Assembly (NCBI RefSeq): GCF_007677725.1
Contig: NZ_VEDF01000006.1
Coordinates: 62,001-126,000 of the forward strand
Direction: 5' to 3'
Source: Pseudomonas sp. URMO17WK12:I11
GTDB taxonomy: Bacteria; Pseudomonadota; Gammaproteobacteria; Pseudomonadales; Pseudomonadaceae
Length of the DNA stretch: 64,000 nucleotides
Below the pieces are notes generated by a model. The model had not been told where the DNA came from. It saw only the letters and a list, made by a program, of their open reading frames with translations, and searched no databases. Of this stretch, positions 8,161 through 18,225 are shown one piece after another (positions within the stretch are counted from its first letter, which is position 1; each line of letters starts with the position of its first letter). A program made the translations under genes and the position numbers.

Positions 8161-9186
8161 TCAATTGAAACCGCTGATGGAAATGAAATCGACGTCGGTC
8201 TTGGGCTCGGCGCGCATCAGGTGCTCGATCACCTGATTGAGCGTACGGCCTTCGAACAAGATGGCATGCAGACCAGCCACCAGTGGCATGTAGACCTGGG
8301 CTTCCTGAGCCTTGGCCTTGAGCACCTTGAGCGTGTTGACGCCTTCGGCGACCTCGCCCAAGCGGCTGACGGCCTGCTCCAGGCTCAGGCCCTGGCCGAG
8401 CGCATGGCCGACCTGATAATTGCGGCTCTTGGGCGAGGAGCAGGTGACGATCAAGTCGCCGACGCCGGCCAGGCCAAGGAAGGTCATGGGGTTGGCGCCA
8501 AGGCTTACGGCAAAGCGCGTCATCTCGGCCAAGGCACGGGTGATCAGCATGCTCTTGGTGTTCTCGCCCATGTCCAGGGCCACGGCCATGCCGGCGATGA
8601 TGGCGTAGACGTTCTTCAGTGCCCCGCCCAGCTCGACGCCGAAGCGATCGCTGCTGGCGTAGACGCGGAACGTGCGACCGTGCAGGACCGCCTGCACGCG
8701 CTGGCAGAGCTCGTCGTCCTCGCTGGCCACCACGGTCGCGGTCAGCGCGTGCTCGGCGATCTCCCGCGCCAGGTTGGGGCCGGACAACACGCCGATACGC
8801 GCCTGCGGGGCAATTTCTTCGAGAATCTGACTCATCAGCTTGAAGCTCTGCGCCTCGATGCCCTTGGTCAGGCTTACCAGGAGCTTGCCGCCAAGCAGTT
8901 CGGCATGCGGGGCCAGCACGCTGCGCAAGGCACTGGACGGCAAGGCGACGAAGATCAGGTCGCTGCCTTGCAAGGTCGACAGCAGGTCGTTGACCGGCTC
9001 CACCCCTGGCTGCAGGCGAACGCCCTTGAGATAGCGCGGGTTCTCGCGGTTGACGCGCATCGCCTCGGCCTGCGCCGGGTCGCGCATCCACTGGCGCACG
9101 GGCACGCCGTTCTCGGCCAGCAGGTTCGCCACGGCGGTGCCGAAGCTGCCGCCCCCCAGAACCGCAACAGGTTGCTGTTCAGTCAT
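8161..9186 (-). CDS. gpsA: NAD(P)H-dependent glycerol-3-phosphate dehydrogenase
   Basis: Reduces dihydroxyacetone phosphate to sn-glycerol 3-phosphate in the cytoplasm, the entry step of phospholipid synthesis. The protein is 341 residues, normal length. The nucleotide-binding loop GGGSFGTA is at residues 10-17 ([15 protein letters not shown]); [30 protein letters not shown] with the catalytic Lys, and [13 protein letters not shown] are all as expected. ATG 9186 was chosen over an upstream in-frame TTG. It is the first gene of the gpsA-DUF4389-sixA unit; a TATAAT box on the minus strand lies 42 bases upstream. Confidence 0.97.
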   Translation of the reverse strand: MTEQQPVAVLGGGSFGTAVANLLAENGVPVRQWMRDPAQAEAMRVNRENPRYLKGVRLQPGVEPVNDLLSTLQGSDLIFVALPSSALRSVLAPHAELLGGKLLVSLTKGIEAQSFKLMSQILEEIAPQARIGVLSGPNLAREIAEHALTATVVASEDDELCQRVQAVLHGRTFRVYASSDRFGVELGGALKNVYAIIAGMAVALDMGENTKSMLITRALAEMTRFAVSLGANPMTFLGLAGVGDLIVTCSSPKSRNYQVGHALGQGLSLEQAVSRLGEVAEGVNTLKVLKAKAQEAQVYMPLVAGLHAILFEGRTLNQVIEHLMRAEPKTDVDFISISGFN

Positions 9187-9227
9187 ATCCAATCCGTTAA
9201 AGCCATAAGTTAAGTGGCGACCGGGGC

Positions 9228-9255
9228 ATTATACGGCTCGTCCGCGACAGAACCA
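9228..9255 (-). promoter_or_regulatory. Possible sigma-70 promoter of gpsA
   Basis: On the minus strand a perfect TATAAT (9228-9233) stands 42 bases before the gpsA ATG. The best -35 candidate, TGGTTC (9250-9255) at 16-base spacing, is poor. The -10 is convincing, the -35 is not. Confidence 0.4.
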
Positions 9256-9321
9256 GTGCCAGGCAATCCACTGGCATTGCTGGCAAAACCGTCACGGTCG
9301 GTTAACATCGCCGTTTCAATC

Positions 9322-11454
9322 GTGAAACAAGGCTGTCCTGTGTTCCCTGGCCCGCCCCCTTACCCGCGCCTGCTCTTGCTGACTGCCCTGCTTGGCGGCC
9401 CGGCCCTGGCCGATGATCTGTTCATCGACAACAGTGACTTGCCACAGGTTCTGACCGCCACGCGCTTGAAGCAATCGCCGGCTGCGGTGCCAGGCAGCAT
9501 GACCGTGCTCGACACCCAGCTGATCCGCGCCAGCGGCGCACGCGACATTCCCGAACTGCTGCGCCTGGTGCCGGGCATGATGATCGGCTACGGCGCCGGC
9601 AATCAGCCGACGGTCAACTACCACGGCAGCAATGTCAGCGATGCACGGCGCATGCAGGTGCTCATCGATGGCCGCTCGGTGTACCGCGCAGGCCTGGCCA
9701 CGGTGGACTGGAGCGATATTCCGCTGGCCATCGAGGATATCGAGCGCATCGAGGTGTTTCGCGGCCCCAACACGGTCAGCTATGGCGCCAACGCGCTGAT
9801 GGCGGTGGTCAACATCCTCACCCGCAACCCGGCTGACAGTCATGGCACCCGGGTGAAACTGACGCGCGGCCAGGACGGCATCAACGATTATTACCTCAGC
9901 CACGGCTTCGGCTGGGACGGCGGCGACCTGCGCCTGTCGCTTTCGGGGCAGCAGGACGACGGCTTCGACGAAGACCAGTTCGGCCAACACTATCGGGACA
10001 GCCGACGCCTGAACCGCTTCAATCTCAGCGCCACCCATGTGCTCGCCCCCGACCAGACTTTGGAATGGCAGCTGGCGGCCAAGGAAGGCAGCAACCAGCG
10101 GCCCTACACCTACCAGCCGGTGTTTCCCTACGTCACCCAACGCGGCGACGACGCCGACGTCACCGCCAAGGACTACGCCGGGTCGGTGCGCTGGAACATC
10201 GACTTCAACCCCGAGCACAGCCTGTACGTGCAAGGCTCGGCGCAGCACTTCGATCGCCAGCAGGTGTGGCGCGCCTGCGACGCGGCACTGTCGTTCAGCC
10301 CTGAACTGACCCGCCTGTGGCAGCTCAATCCTGACTTCGCGGAAAAAGTCGCGCGCGGCGCCAACGACCCGCCCAGCAGCACTAACCCTGAAGAGCAGGC
10401 GCTGGTCGATGCAATCAGGGACCAGTGGAACAACCAGGGCGGCAAGAACGTGGTATGCGGCGATGTCGATCAGAGCACGCGCGAAACCCGCTACGATCTG
10501 GAAATCCAGGACACCCTCAGCCTGACCGACAGCCTGCGCCTGCTCAGCGGCATGAACTATCGCTACGATCGGGCCGATTCGCAGACCTACTTCAATGGCA
10601 GCCTCGACGACCAGACCTGGCGTCTGTTCGGCCAGCTCGAATGGCGCGCCGACGAGCACTGGATCATCCAGGGCGGCGCCATGCTCGAAGACTCGCGCCT
10701 GTCCGGCAGTTCCCTGACGCCGCGCCTGGCGGTCAACTACCTGATCACGCCACGGCACGGCCTGCGCGCGGTGTATTCCGAAGCCGTACGCTCGCCCGAC
10801 ATGTTCGAGAACAACGTCAACTGGAGCTACACGGTCAAGAACCTGGCCCCTGCCGCGTTCGGCCAACGCAATGCCGAATACTTCGTCAAGACCCGAGGAC
10901 CGGGCGACCTCGAACAGGAGCGCATGCGTTCGCGCGAGCTGGGGTACAACGGCTACTTCAGCGACCTGGACCTGAGTGTCGACCTCAAGCTGTTCTACGA
11001 CGAGATCACCGGCATGATCAGCGAACCGTTGAAGAACAACCAGTACATCGCCAGCAACGCCAACCGGGCCCGCTTCAGCGGCAGTGAAGCGCAACTGGAT
11101 TGGCGCCTGAGCCCGCGCGACCGCTTGCGCATGACCTACGCCTACGTCGACGCCTGGGCCAGCAACCCGGCCGATCGCCGGCTCAGTGCGCGCAACAGCG
11201 GCTCGGCCGGGTGGATGCGCGACTGGGGTGCAGGGTGGTCGAGCGCGCTGTTCTACTACGGTGACGATGCGCTCAATCAGTACCGCTACGAGCGCGTCGA
11301 TCTGCGCGTGGCCAAGCGTTTTCGCCTGCACGGCAGCACCCTGGAACTGGCGGCACTGTGGCAACAGCGCCTGGACGATCAGCCCACTACCGTGGAGCAG
11401 AACCGCTACGACAGCCGCCAGCGCTTGAGTGTCAGCGCGGAGCTGGAGTTCTGA
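9322..11454 (+). CDS. TonB-dependent outer-membrane receptor
   Basis: A receptor of about 710 residues. A hydrophobic signal peptide (LLLLTALLGGPALA) is followed by a plug domain starting LPQVLTATRLKQSP, with the plug motifs VLIDGRSVYR, IEDIERIEVFRGPNTVSYGANA, and a long beta-barrel ending in LSVSAELEF with the C-terminal Phe required for barrel assembly. Two Cys (RACDAAL and VVCGDVD), about 60 residues apart in a loop region, could form an extracellular disulfide. No ATG fits; GTG 9322 gives MKQG before the signal, and GTG 9340, with AAGG upstream, is an alternative. The stop overlaps the next gene (TGATG). The ligand is unknown; neighbours suggest sensing rather than simple import. No Fur-like box was obvious upstream. 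Confidence 0.87.
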   Translation: MKQGCPVFPGPPPYPRLLLLTALLGGPALADDLFIDNSDLPQVLTATRLKQSPAAVPGSMTVLDTQLIRASGARDIPELLRLVPGMMIGYGAGNQPTVNYHGSNVSDARRMQVLIDGRSVYRAGLATVDWSDIPLAIEDIERIEVFRGPNTVSYGANALMAVVNILTRNPADSHGTRVKLTRGQDGINDYYLSHGFGWDGGDLRLSLSGQQDDGFDEDQFGQHYRDSRRLNRFNLSATHVLAPDQTLEWQLAAKEGSNQRPYTYQPVFPYVTQRGDDADVTAKDYAGSVRWNIDFNPEHSLYVQGSAQHFDRQQVWRACDAALSFSPELTRLWQLNPDFAEKVARGANDPPSSTNPEEQALVDAIRDQWNNQGGKNVVCGDVDQSTRETRYDLEIQDTLSLTDSLRLLSGMNYRYDRADSQTYFNGSLDDQTWRLFGQLEWRADEHWIIQGGAMLEDSRLSGSSLTPRLAVNYLITPRHGLRAVYSEAVRSPDMFENNVNWSYTVKNLAPAAFGQRNAEYFVKTRGPGDLEQERMRSRELGYNGYFSDLDLSVDLKLFYDEITGMISEPLKNNQYIASNANRARFSGSEAQLDWRLSPRDRLRMTYAYVDAWASNPADRRLSARNSGSAGWMRDWGAGWSSALFYYGDDALNQYRYERVDLRVAKRFRLHGSTLELAALWQQRLDDQPTTVEQNRYDSRQRLSVSAELEF

Positions 11455-12344
11455 TGGTGCGCATGCTGCGCCTGCTGCTGCTGTGCCTGTGGCCGCTGGG
11501 TTCGCTCTCGGCCAGTGAAATCCTGCTGCTCGGCGGTGAAGACCAACCCGGCATCCGCAGCTTCGTCGAAGCCCTGCAAGCCCGTCGTGGGCACGATCAG
11601 GTACGCTTCCAACGCGTCGCCCAGGCGCCGCGCCCCAGTCAGCTGAAGAATGACCTGCGGCTGGTCCTGCTCGACAGCGCCGCCATGGACTGGCGCCTGG
11701 CCGACGCCAGTGGTCCCCCTGCCCTGGCCATGCGCATCAGCCGGGTGCAGGCTGAACGCCGCCTGGGAAAGTCCCGCCCGGCCTTCCTCACCCTGCTGTG
11801 GAGCGATCCGCCCGTGCAGCGCCAATTGCGCCTGGCCCGTTACCTGCTCCCGCAGGCCCAGCGTGTTGGCGTGCTGTACGGTGAGCACAGCCATTTTCTG
11901 CTCGACGAGCTGCGCGAGGCGGCCCATTCCCTGGGTCTGGAAATTGTCGCGCAGGCCTGGCCGGACCCCCGCGACAGCCGCCCGCTGCAGCATCTGCTGG
12001 GGCACAGTGACGTATTGCTGGGCCTTGACGACCCCGAGCTGTACAACTCCAAGACGGCGAAGAACCTGCTGCTCAGCAGCTATGGGCGGCAAATGGCGAT
12101 GATCGGGCCGAATGCAGGGTTCGTGCGGGCCGGGGCACTGGCCAGCACCTACAGCGATCAAGAGGATTGGCTGGCCGTACTCGACCAGTTGCTCGACCAG
12201 CCGCCAGCGCGCTGGCCGCGCAGCCTCTATCCCCAGCATTACGGCGTCAACGGCAACCAGCAGGTTGCGCGCGCCCTGGGCCTTGAGCCGATCGATCCGA
12301 CTGCCACCGCCAAGGCTTTGGCCGAAGGAGAGCCCACCCCATGA
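11454..12344 (+). CDS. Periplasmic ABC-type substrate-binding protein (sensor-associated)
   Basis: A 296-residue protein with a signal peptide ([20 protein letters not shown], cleaved near residue 21). The rest resembles the ABC substrate-binding family that includes Pfam ABC_sub_bind: a bilobed fold with [15 protein letters not shown] start of a second lobe, and [12 protein letters not shown] near the end, typical of that group. Its ATG overlaps the receptor stop (TGATG), and its stop overlaps the kinase start (ATGA), so all three are coupled. No permease or ATPase gene is nearby, which argues that it presents a ligand to the kinase, in the manner of LuxP with LuxQ, rather than feeding a transporter. 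Ligand unknown. Confidence 0.75.
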   Translation: MVRMLRLLLLCLWPLGSLSASEILLLGGEDQPGIRSFVEALQARRGHDQVRFQRVAQAPRPSQLKNDLRLVLLDSAAMDWRLADASGPPALAMRISRVQAERRLGKSRPAFLTLLWSDPPVQRQLRLARYLLPQAQRVGVLYGEHSHFLLDELREAAHSLGLEIVAQAWPDPRDSRPLQHLLGHSDVLLGLDDPELYNSKTAKNLLLSSYGRQMAMIGPNAGFVRAGALASTYSDQEDWLAVLDQLLDQPPARWPRSLYPQHYGVNGNQQVARALGLEPIDPTATAKALAEGEPTP

Positions 12345-14269
12345 GCAAACGCCTGAGCTGGGACATCCACACCCGCACGCAGATCATCAGCCTTGGCCCG
12401 GCATTGCTATTGACATTGCTGTTGATCAGTTTCTTCACCTTCGTGCGCATTCAGGACTTGCGTCAAGAGCTCAATCACACTGGGCAGTTGATCGCCAATC
12501 AGCTGGCTCCGGCCTCTGAATACGGCGTCATCTCCGGCAACAACGAAGTGCTCGAAGGCCTGATGCGCGCCACGTTGAGCATACCGCACGTGCGTTTTCT
12601 GGAAGTGCAGGACAGCCGCAACCACATCCTGGTGTACGTCGAACAACAGGGTGAAAGCAGCAACCGCGCGCAGCAGGTAGAAGTGTTCCAGGCGCCGATT
12701 CGCCTGCAGCAGATTCGCCTGGACAGCGACTTTCTGCAACAAGGCAAGGCACTGCCAGCCATTGGCGACGACTACTTGGGCAGGGTCATCGTCGGCATGT
12801 CCGATGACGCGTTCAGCCAGCGGCAGCAGGAAATCGTGATCAAGGCCGGCATTCTCGCGCTGTTCGCCTTGCTGTTCACCTTCCTGTTGGCCCGCCGCCT
12901 GGCCATGAGCCTGGCCAAGCCGATCAGCGACATGGGCCATGCGGTCAAAGCCATTCAGCAAGGCCAGTACAACGTGCCGTTGCCGGTGGTCGACGACAGC
13001 GAGCTGGGTCATCTGGCACGCCACATCAACAACCTCGCCAGCGCCCTGGAACAGGCCAGCGCAGAACAGAAGAAAGCCATCGCCCAATTGATCCAGGCCC
13101 GCGAGGAAGCCGAGCAGGCCAACGGCGCCAAGTCGGATTTCCTGGCCATGATGAGCCACGAGCTGCGCACGCCGATGAACGGGGTATTGGGCATGCTGCA
13201 GTTGCTGGAAACCACGCCGCTGACTGCCGAGCAGGCCGATTACGCGGCCGTGGCCAGCGAATCGACCGGGCACTTGCTCAAGGTCATCAATGACATCCTC
13301 GACTTCTCGCGGATCGAGCGCACCACCCTTGAGCTCGAACACATCGACTTCAACCTGTGCGAACTGGTCAGCAGTTGCGTGCAGTCGTTCCAGCACAATG
13401 CCCAACAGCGCGGGCTGGAGCTGCATCTGCAGCTGCCGACGGACGGCGCGCAGCCGCAGGTGGTGGGCGACCCGACGCGTATCCGGCAAATTCTCCTCAA
13501 CCTGATCGGCAATGCGCTGAAATTCACCGAGCGTGGCCAGGTGCAGGTGCAGGCGCGCTGGCAAGTGCTCGATCGCCAGCTGCTGTGGGTGACATGCAGC
13601 GTACGTGACACCGGCATCGGCATCGACAGCGAGCGCCTGGAAACCATGTTCGTCGCCTTCCAGCAGGCCGACAGCTCGATCTCGCGGCGCTATGGCGGCA
13701 CCGGCCTGGGCCTGTCCATCGCACGCACCCTCGCCGAACGCATGGGCGGCAAGCTGCGCGGTGAGAGCCGCGCAGGCCTGGGCTCGACCTTCACGCTGGA
13801 AATTCCGCTGGCCCTGGCCGCCAGCGCAGCGAGCAGACAACCTGGCACGTCACCGGCCAGCGCAGCGCTCAATCACGGCACGCGCATCCTGTTGGTCGAA
13901 GACAACCCGGTCAACCAGAGCGTCATCGAAGCCATGTTGCGCAGTCTGGGCCTGGAAGTCAGCGTGGCCCATGACGGCCTGCAGGCCGTCGAGCAGGTCA
14001 GCAGCCAGTCGTTCGCCGCCGTGTTGATGGATTGCCGCTTGCCGCAGGTCGATGGCTACGAAGCGACCCGGCGCATCCGCCTGTTGCCCGATCACGCCGA
14101 CCTGCCGATCATCGCCTTGACCGCTAACGCCCTGCAGGGCGATCGCGAGCGCTGCATGGCTGCCGGCATGAACGATTACCTGAGCAAACCGTTTCGCCGC
14201 AACGAGCTGCAACGGGTATTGCAGCGCTGGTTGCCCGGCCGCACAGCTGCGACTGGCGATAAATGCTAA
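12341..14269 (+). CDS. Hybrid sensor histidine kinase/response regulator
   Basis: A 642-residue inner-membrane hybrid kinase. Order: transmembrane helix at about 17-35, periplasmic sensor of about 130 residues (possibly CHASE8-like), second helix at about 166-185, HAMP at about 188-240, HisKA with [11 protein letters not shown] (phosphorylated His273), ATPase domain with N box LIGNALKFT and G boxes DTGIGI and GTGLGLSI, then a receiver at about 513-635 with phosphoacceptor Asp564 ([19 protein letters not shown]) and a KPF motif. There is no HPt domain, and no separate phosphotransfer or DNA-binding regulator lies nearby, so the output is unknown. The BarA/TorS class has a similar layout but carries HPt. 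The start overlaps the binding-protein gene by four bases. Confidence 0.92.
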   Translation: MSKRLSWDIHTRTQIISLGPALLLTLLLISFFTFVRIQDLRQELNHTGQLIANQLAPASEYGVISGNNEVLEGLMRATLSIPHVRFLEVQDSRNHILVYVEQQGESSNRAQQVEVFQAPIRLQQIRLDSDFLQQGKALPAIGDDYLGRVIVGMSDDAFSQRQQEIVIKAGILALFALLFTFLLARRLAMSLAKPISDMGHAVKAIQQGQYNVPLPVVDDSELGHLARHINNLASALEQASAEQKKAIAQLIQAREEAEQANGAKSDFLAMMSHELRTPMNGVLGMLQLLETTPLTAEQADYAAVASESTGHLLKVINDILDFSRIERTTLELEHIDFNLCELVSSCVQSFQHNAQQRGLELHLQLPTDGAQPQVVGDPTRIRQILLNLIGNALKFTERGQVQVQARWQVLDRQLLWVTCSVRDTGIGIDSERLETMFVAFQQADSSISRRYGGTGLGLSIARTLAERMGGKLRGESRAGLGSTFTLEIPLALAASAASRQPGTSPASAALNHGTRILLVEDNPVNQSVIEAMLRSLGLEVSVAHDGLQAVEQVSSQSFAAVLMDCRLPQVDGYEATRRIRLLPDHADLPIIALTANALQGDRERCMAAGMNDYLSKPFRRNELQRVLQRWLPGRTAATGDKC

Positions 14270-14326
14270 AGTGCGGCAGTCTTAAGGACTGGACAGGACC
14301 TGATTCGGACCTGAAAATAGACGTTT

Positions 14327-14362
14327 CAGTGCACACCTGTACTTCTTTCGTCGGGTGCACTG
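14327..14362. repeat. Inverted repeat upstream of fabA
   Basis: CAGTGCAC (14327-14334) and GTGCACTG (14355-14362) form a perfect 8-bp inverted repeat with 20 bases between, 110-145 bases before the fabA start. It could be an operator for a fatty acid regulator, or a hairpin in the fabA leader. A weaker CTGA-N7-TCAG repeat lies at about 14406-14420. Confidence 0.45.
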
Positions 14363-14471
14363 TGACTTTCACCACAACGCAATAGTCTACCTGTAGGCTG
14401 CCGCCCTGAGCGTACGTCAGGCCGGTCGGGAAGATTCATCCCCTGCCACAGGGGGTTATTGAGGAGCTCGC

Positions 14472-14987
14472 ATGACCAAACAACACGCCTTTACTCGGGA
14501 AGACCTGCTGCGCTGCAGTCGCGGTGAGCTGTTCGGCCAGGGTAATGCGCAACTGCCCGCGCCGAACATGCTGATGGTCGATCGCATCACCCATATCAGC
14601 GAAGAAGGCGGCAAGTACGGCAAAGGTGAATTGGTCGCTGAGCTGGATATCACCCCGGACCTGTGGTTCTTCGCCTGCCATTTCGAAGGCGATCCGGTGA
14701 TGCCGGGCTGCCTGGGCCTCGATGCCATGTGGCAGCTGGTTGGCTTCTTCCTGGGCTGGCAAGGCCTGCCAGGTCGCGGTCGCGCACTGGGCTCGGGCGA
14801 AGTGAAGTTCTTCGGCCAGGTCCTGCCGACCGCCAAGAAAGTCACCTACAACATCCATATCAAGCGCGTCCTGAAGGGCAAGCTGAACATGGCCATCGCC
14901 GATGGCTCGGTCAGCGTCGATGGCCGCGAGATCTACACCGCCGAAGGCCTGCGGGTCGGCGTGTTCACCTCCACTGACAATTTCTAA
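14472..14987 (+). CDS. fabA: 3-hydroxydecanoyl-ACP dehydratase/isomerase FabA
   Basis: Dehydrates 3-hydroxydecanoyl-ACP and isomerises the trans-2 to the cis-3 product, the branch point to unsaturated fatty acids in the cytoplasm. At 171 residues it has the exact family length. The catalytic His70 is in [24 protein letters not shown], with the Asp of LDAMW about 14 residues on; the start [13 protein letters not shown] is typical. ATG 14472 has GAGGAG upstream. It is 11 bases before fabB, forming the usual Pseudomonas fabAB operon. The 200-base leader contains an inverted repeat that may be regulatory. Confidence 0.98.
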   Translation: MTKQHAFTREDLLRCSRGELFGQGNAQLPAPNMLMVDRITHISEEGGKYGKGELVAELDITPDLWFFACHFEGDPVMPGCLGLDAMWQLVGFFLGWQGLPGRGRALGSGEVKFFGQVLPTAKKVTYNIHIKRVLKGKLNMAIADGSVSVDGREIYTAEGLRVGVFTSTDNF

Positions 14988-14998
14988 GGGTTATTCGC

Positions 14999-16219
14999 AT
15001 GCGCCGCGTCGTTATCACTGGTCTGGGCATCGTGTCGTGCCTGGGCAATGACAAAGCTACCGTCACCGAAAACCTGCGCAACAGCCGTCCGGGTATCCGT
15101 TACAACCCGGAGTACAAGGAACAGGGGCTGCGTAGCCAGGTGTCCGGCTCGATCGACCTCAACCTCGAAGAACTGATCGACCGCAAGGTCTACCGCTTCG
15201 TCGGTCACGCCGCTGCCTACGCCTACCTGGCGATGCAGGATGCGATCAAGGACGCGGGCCTGAGCGAAGAGCAGGTGTCCAGCCCGCGCACCGGCCTGGT
15301 GGCCGGCTCCGGCGGCGCCTCGACCCTGAATCAGATGGAAGCGCTCGATACCCTGCGCGAAAAAGGCGTCAAGCGTGTCGGCCCTTATCGCGTCACCCGC
15401 ACCATGGGCAGCACCGTGTCGGCCTGCCTGGCTACCCCGTTCAAGATCAAGGGCATCAACTACTCGATCTCCTCGGCCTGCGCCACTTCTGCACACTGCA
15501 TCGGCACCGCTCTGGAGCAGATCCAGTGGGGCAAGCAGGACATCGTCTTCGCCGGTGGTGGTGAAGAAGAGCATTGGAGCCAGTCGTTCCTGTTCGATGC
15601 CATGGGCGCCCTGTCGACCAAGCGCAACGAGACCCCAGAGCTGGCGTCGCGTGCCTACGATGCCGACCGTGACGGCTTCGTCATCGCGGGCGGCGGCGGC
15701 ATGGTGGTGGTCGAGGAGCTGGAGCACGCCCTGGCCCGTGGCGCCAAGATCTACGCTGAAATCGTCGGCTACGGCGCTACCTCCGATGGCTACGACATGG
15801 TCGCGCCAAGCGGCGAAGGCGCCATCCGCTGCATGCAGCAGGCGCTGTCCACGGTCGATACCCCGATCGACTACCTGAACACCCACGGCACCTCGACCCC
15901 GGTCGGTGACGTTGCCGAAATCAAGGGTGTGCGCGAAGTGTTCGGTGCCAATGCGCCGAAGATCAGCTCGACCAAGAGCCTGTCGGGTCACTCGCTGGGC
16001 GCTGCGGGCGTGCACGAGGCAATCTACTGCCTGCTGATGATGGAGAACAACTTCATTGCCGGCTCGGCCAACATCGACGAGCTGGATCCGCAAGTCGCCG
16101 ACTTGCCGATCCTGCGCAAGACCGAAGAAAACGCCAAGATCGATACGGTCATGAGCAACAGCTTCGGCTTCGGCGGCACCAACGCCACTCTGGTGCTCAA
16201 GCGCTGGACTGGCAAGTAA
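14999..16219 (+). CDS. fabB: Beta-ketoacyl-ACP synthase I FabB
   Basis: Elongating condensing enzyme required for unsaturated fatty acid synthesis together with FabA. The protein has 406 residues. The catalytic triad is visible: Cys161 in [10 protein letters not shown], His in [11 protein letters not shown] and His in [15 protein letters not shown]; the C-terminal [14 protein letters not shown] is typical. ATG 14999 lies 11 bases after fabA, with AAGGGTT in the gap as ribosome binding site. A strong hairpin follows at 16234. Confidence 0.98.
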   Translation: MRRVVITGLGIVSCLGNDKATVTENLRNSRPGIRYNPEYKEQGLRSQVSGSIDLNLEELIDRKVYRFVGHAAAYAYLAMQDAIKDAGLSEEQVSSPRTGLVAGSGGASTLNQMEALDTLREKGVKRVGPYRVTRTMGSTVSACLATPFKIKGINYSISSACATSAHCIGTALEQIQWGKQDIVFAGGGEEEHWSQSFLFDAMGALSTKRNETPELASRAYDADRDGFVIAGGGGMVVVEELEHALARGAKIYAEIVGYGATSDGYDMVAPSGEGAIRCMQQALSTVDTPIDYLNTHGTSTPVGDVAEIKGVREVFGANAPKISSTKSLSGHSLGAAGVHEAIYCLLMMENNFIAGSANIDELDPQVADLPILRKTEENAKIDTVMSNSFGFGGTNATLVLKRWTGK

Positions 16220-16233
16220 TACCCCGCCGCTGC

Positions 16234-16275
16234 AACGAAAACGCCCCGACTGGTTCGGGGCGTTTTCGTTTCCGG
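16234..16275. terminator. Bidirectional intrinsic terminator between fabB and the amidohydrolase gene
   Basis: AACGAAAACGCCCCGA (16234-16249) pairs with TTCGGGGCGTTTTCGTT (16254-16270) around a 4-base loop, with T-rich flanks on both strands. It lies between two convergent genes and can serve both. Confidence 0.9.
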
Positions 16276-16291
16276 CATCGCCGGCGCCCGC

Positions 16292-17296
16292 TTAGCGGGC
16301 CTTGGGCAGCACGGCGAGGAAATTATCCCGGGCGACTTTGTAGGCGACTTCCGTTGGCAAGGCATCGAGGAACGGCTTGAAGCCGTGCATCTGCTCCCCC
16401 AGGCTGCCAAAGCGGCCGACCACGTCCGAGCCCAGCATGAATTTATCCGGATGCTGCTCGACCAGTGCCAGCCATTGCTTGCGCGGAACGCCCTGCTCGT
16501 CGAGCAGGTAGGGTTGCAGCACGCTCCATGAAAGGTCGACGTACAGATTGGGGTAGTCGGCCAACAAGCGCGTCAGCACTGGCAGCAGGAAATCCATTTG
16601 CGTCTGATGGCGATGGATCTCGGCACTGCTGCCAGCGTGCGCCCAGATGAAGCGGGTGTGCGGGTGATTGCGCAACGGCTCTTCGATTTCGGCCAGGTAC
16701 AGCGGGTTGCGTTCACGCTTGGAGGTGATGTTCGAATGCACCAGTACGGGCATGTCGCGTTCGGCGGCCAGGTGGTAGATACGGGTCATGGCTTCGTTAT
16801 TGGCCCGCGGTGTGTCGCCAACGGTCAGCGCAGTCAGGTCGTCATGGCGGGTGAACACTTCGCCGATGCCCTGCCACAACCCTGGATTGAGCTCGAGCAT
16901 GCGCTCGATGTGGCTGACGGCGTTCTTGTCGACCGGGTTGAAGCCGGTCAGGAACGGATGGAAGCGCTTGCGTTGCTCGGCCGACAGTTTCTGCAGCGCC
17001 GCGGCGACGTAGGTGTCGGTGGCGCTGTACCAATAGGCATCGGCGTCATCGCCTGCGTAGTAGCGCGGGCGCTTGGGCTCGTCCTCGTGCCATTTCTTGG
17101 CCACCGGGATCCCGGAGATCATCGAATGCTCGACGCCCGCACGGTCCATGGCCTCGATCAGCGCCGGCATGCCCTCGGTTTCCTGGAAAAAATCCACGTA
17201 ATGAAGGTGAGCATCGCTATAGCGGTAGTCACGGGCTTGGACTGCCTGACACAAGCAGCCAGACACCACCAGGCAGGCCAGTACTCTGGCGATCAT
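16292..17296 (-). CDS. Exported amidohydrolase family protein
   Basis: A 334-residue TIM-barrel metal-dependent hydrolase of the amidohydrolase-2 type. It has a signal sequence whose LVVSGC could be a lipobox (Cys14); otherwise cleavage would follow near AVQARD. Metal motifs: DAHLHYVDFF near residue 28, LVHSN around the middle, FIWAHAGSS, and a late MLGSDVVGRFG. The substrate is unknown; this superfamily includes decarboxylases and lactonases, but exported members are less usual. ATG 17296 follows a weak AAGGAAG-type site. The gene is convergent with fabB across a shared terminator and appears to be alone. Confidence 0.78.
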   Translation of the reverse strand: MIARVLACLVVSGCLCQAVQARDYRYSDAHLHYVDFFQETEGMPALIEAMDRAGVEHSMISGIPVAKKWHEDEPKRPRYYAGDDADAYWYSATDTYVAAALQKLSAEQRKRFHPFLTGFNPVDKNAVSHIERMLELNPGLWQGIGEVFTRHDDLTALTVGDTPRANNEAMTRIYHLAAERDMPVLVHSNITSKRERNPLYLAEIEEPLRNHPHTRFIWAHAGSSAEIHRHQTQMDFLLPVLTRLLADYPNLYVDLSWSVLQPYLLDEQGVPRKQWLALVEQHPDKFMLGSDVVGRFGSLGEQMHGFKPFLDALPTEVAYKVARDNFLAVLPKAR

Positions 17297-17435
17297 CGAT
17301 AACTTCCTTATCTGGGCATGAACAGAATAGACCGAGCGGCAAGCGCAACGGTTCAGCCCTGCCAGCTACTCAGGCGCTGTGGCGCTAGTCGCCGAGCAAG
17401 CCGCGCAGGGGCTGCCAGGCAGCCCCTGGGTGCCA

Positions 17436-18161
17436 TCAGCGGGCGAACACTTCGCTGAGCAGGTTGTGCATCGAGCGAAACGCACGCTCACTGGTGCGTC
17501 GGTCGTACTGCATCTTGCCGGGGACATTGGCATTCGGGTCGGTGAACGAGTGCACCGCGCCGCCGTAGCTCAGGAGCTGCCAATCAACCTTGGCTGCATT
17601 CATTTCGTCCTCGAAGGCCGGCAGCTGCTCTTTCGGCACGAGGGGATCGCTCGCCCCATGCAGCACCAACACCGAGCCTTTGATGTGCTTGGCATCCTCA
17701 GGATTGGGCGTATCGAGGGTGCCGTGGAACGACACAGCAGCGCGCAGCTCGGCGCCGCTGCGGGCCAGCTCCAGCGCACAGCAGCCGCCGAAGCAGAAGC
17801 CGAACGCGGCGATCTTGCCAGGCGCCAGCAGCGCCTTGGACTGGCCAAGCAACTGCTCGAGCGCTACCTGCATGCGCTTGCGCAGCTCGGCACGGTCATT
17901 CTTCAGCGGCATCATCGCCGCGCCCGCTTCCTCGGCAGTGGAGGGGCGTACCGACTGGCCGTACAGGTCGGCGAGCAGCACCACGTAACCCTGGGCGGCG
18001 ACTTCCTTGGCAATGCGCTCGGCGCCTTCGGCGATGCCCATCCAGTTCGGCGCCATCACCAGACCGGGGCGGCCCAGGGCACCGGGTTCATACACCAGGC
18101 GGCTTTCATAGGTCTTGCCGGAGAGGTGATAGACCAGCGATTCGACGATTACCTTGCTCAT
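17436..18161 (-). CDS. Dienelactone hydrolase family protein
   Basis: A 241-residue cytoplasmic alpha/beta hydrolase of the dienelactone hydrolase family. The Cys nucleophile typical of the family is in FGFCFGGCCALELA, where other hydrolases have Ser; the acid is probably in LHGASDPLVP and the His in YGGAVHSFTDPNA. Relatives cleave dienelactone in chlorocatechol breakdown, but no such pathway genes are nearby, so the physiological substrate is open. ATG 18161 has GGAGCG upstream. Transcription enters from the right; htpG lies in the same direction upstream, separated by a terminator. Confidence 0.88.
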   Translation of the reverse strand: MSKVIVESLVYHLSGKTYESRLVYEPGALGRPGLVMAPNWMGIAEGAERIAKEVAAQGYVVLLADLYGQSVRPSTAEEAGAAMMPLKNDRAELRKRMQVALEQLLGQSKALLAPGKIAAFGFCFGGCCALELARSGAELRAAVSFHGTLDTPNPEDAKHIKGSVLVLHGASDPLVPKEQLPAFEDEMNAAKVDWQLLSYGGAVHSFTDPNANVPGKMQYDRRTSERAFRSMHNLLSEVFAR

Positions 18162-18185
18162 CAGGCGCTCCTTAACTGCTCACAA

Positions 18186-18212
18186 TGAAAAAAGCCCGCC
18201 GAAGCGGGCTTT
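18186..18212 (-). terminator. Intrinsic terminator of htpG
   Basis: AAAGCCCGC (18191-18199) pairs with GCGGGCTTT (18204-18212) around CGAA. On the minus strand the stem is followed by six T residues, 13 bases after the htpG stop. Confidence 0.9.
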
Positions 18213-18225
18213 GCTGTGCGTCAAC

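Noticed and set aside
9316..11364. A 682-codon open frame on the minus strand
   Set aside because: Antisense to the TonB-dependent receptor, which has a full set of family motifs.
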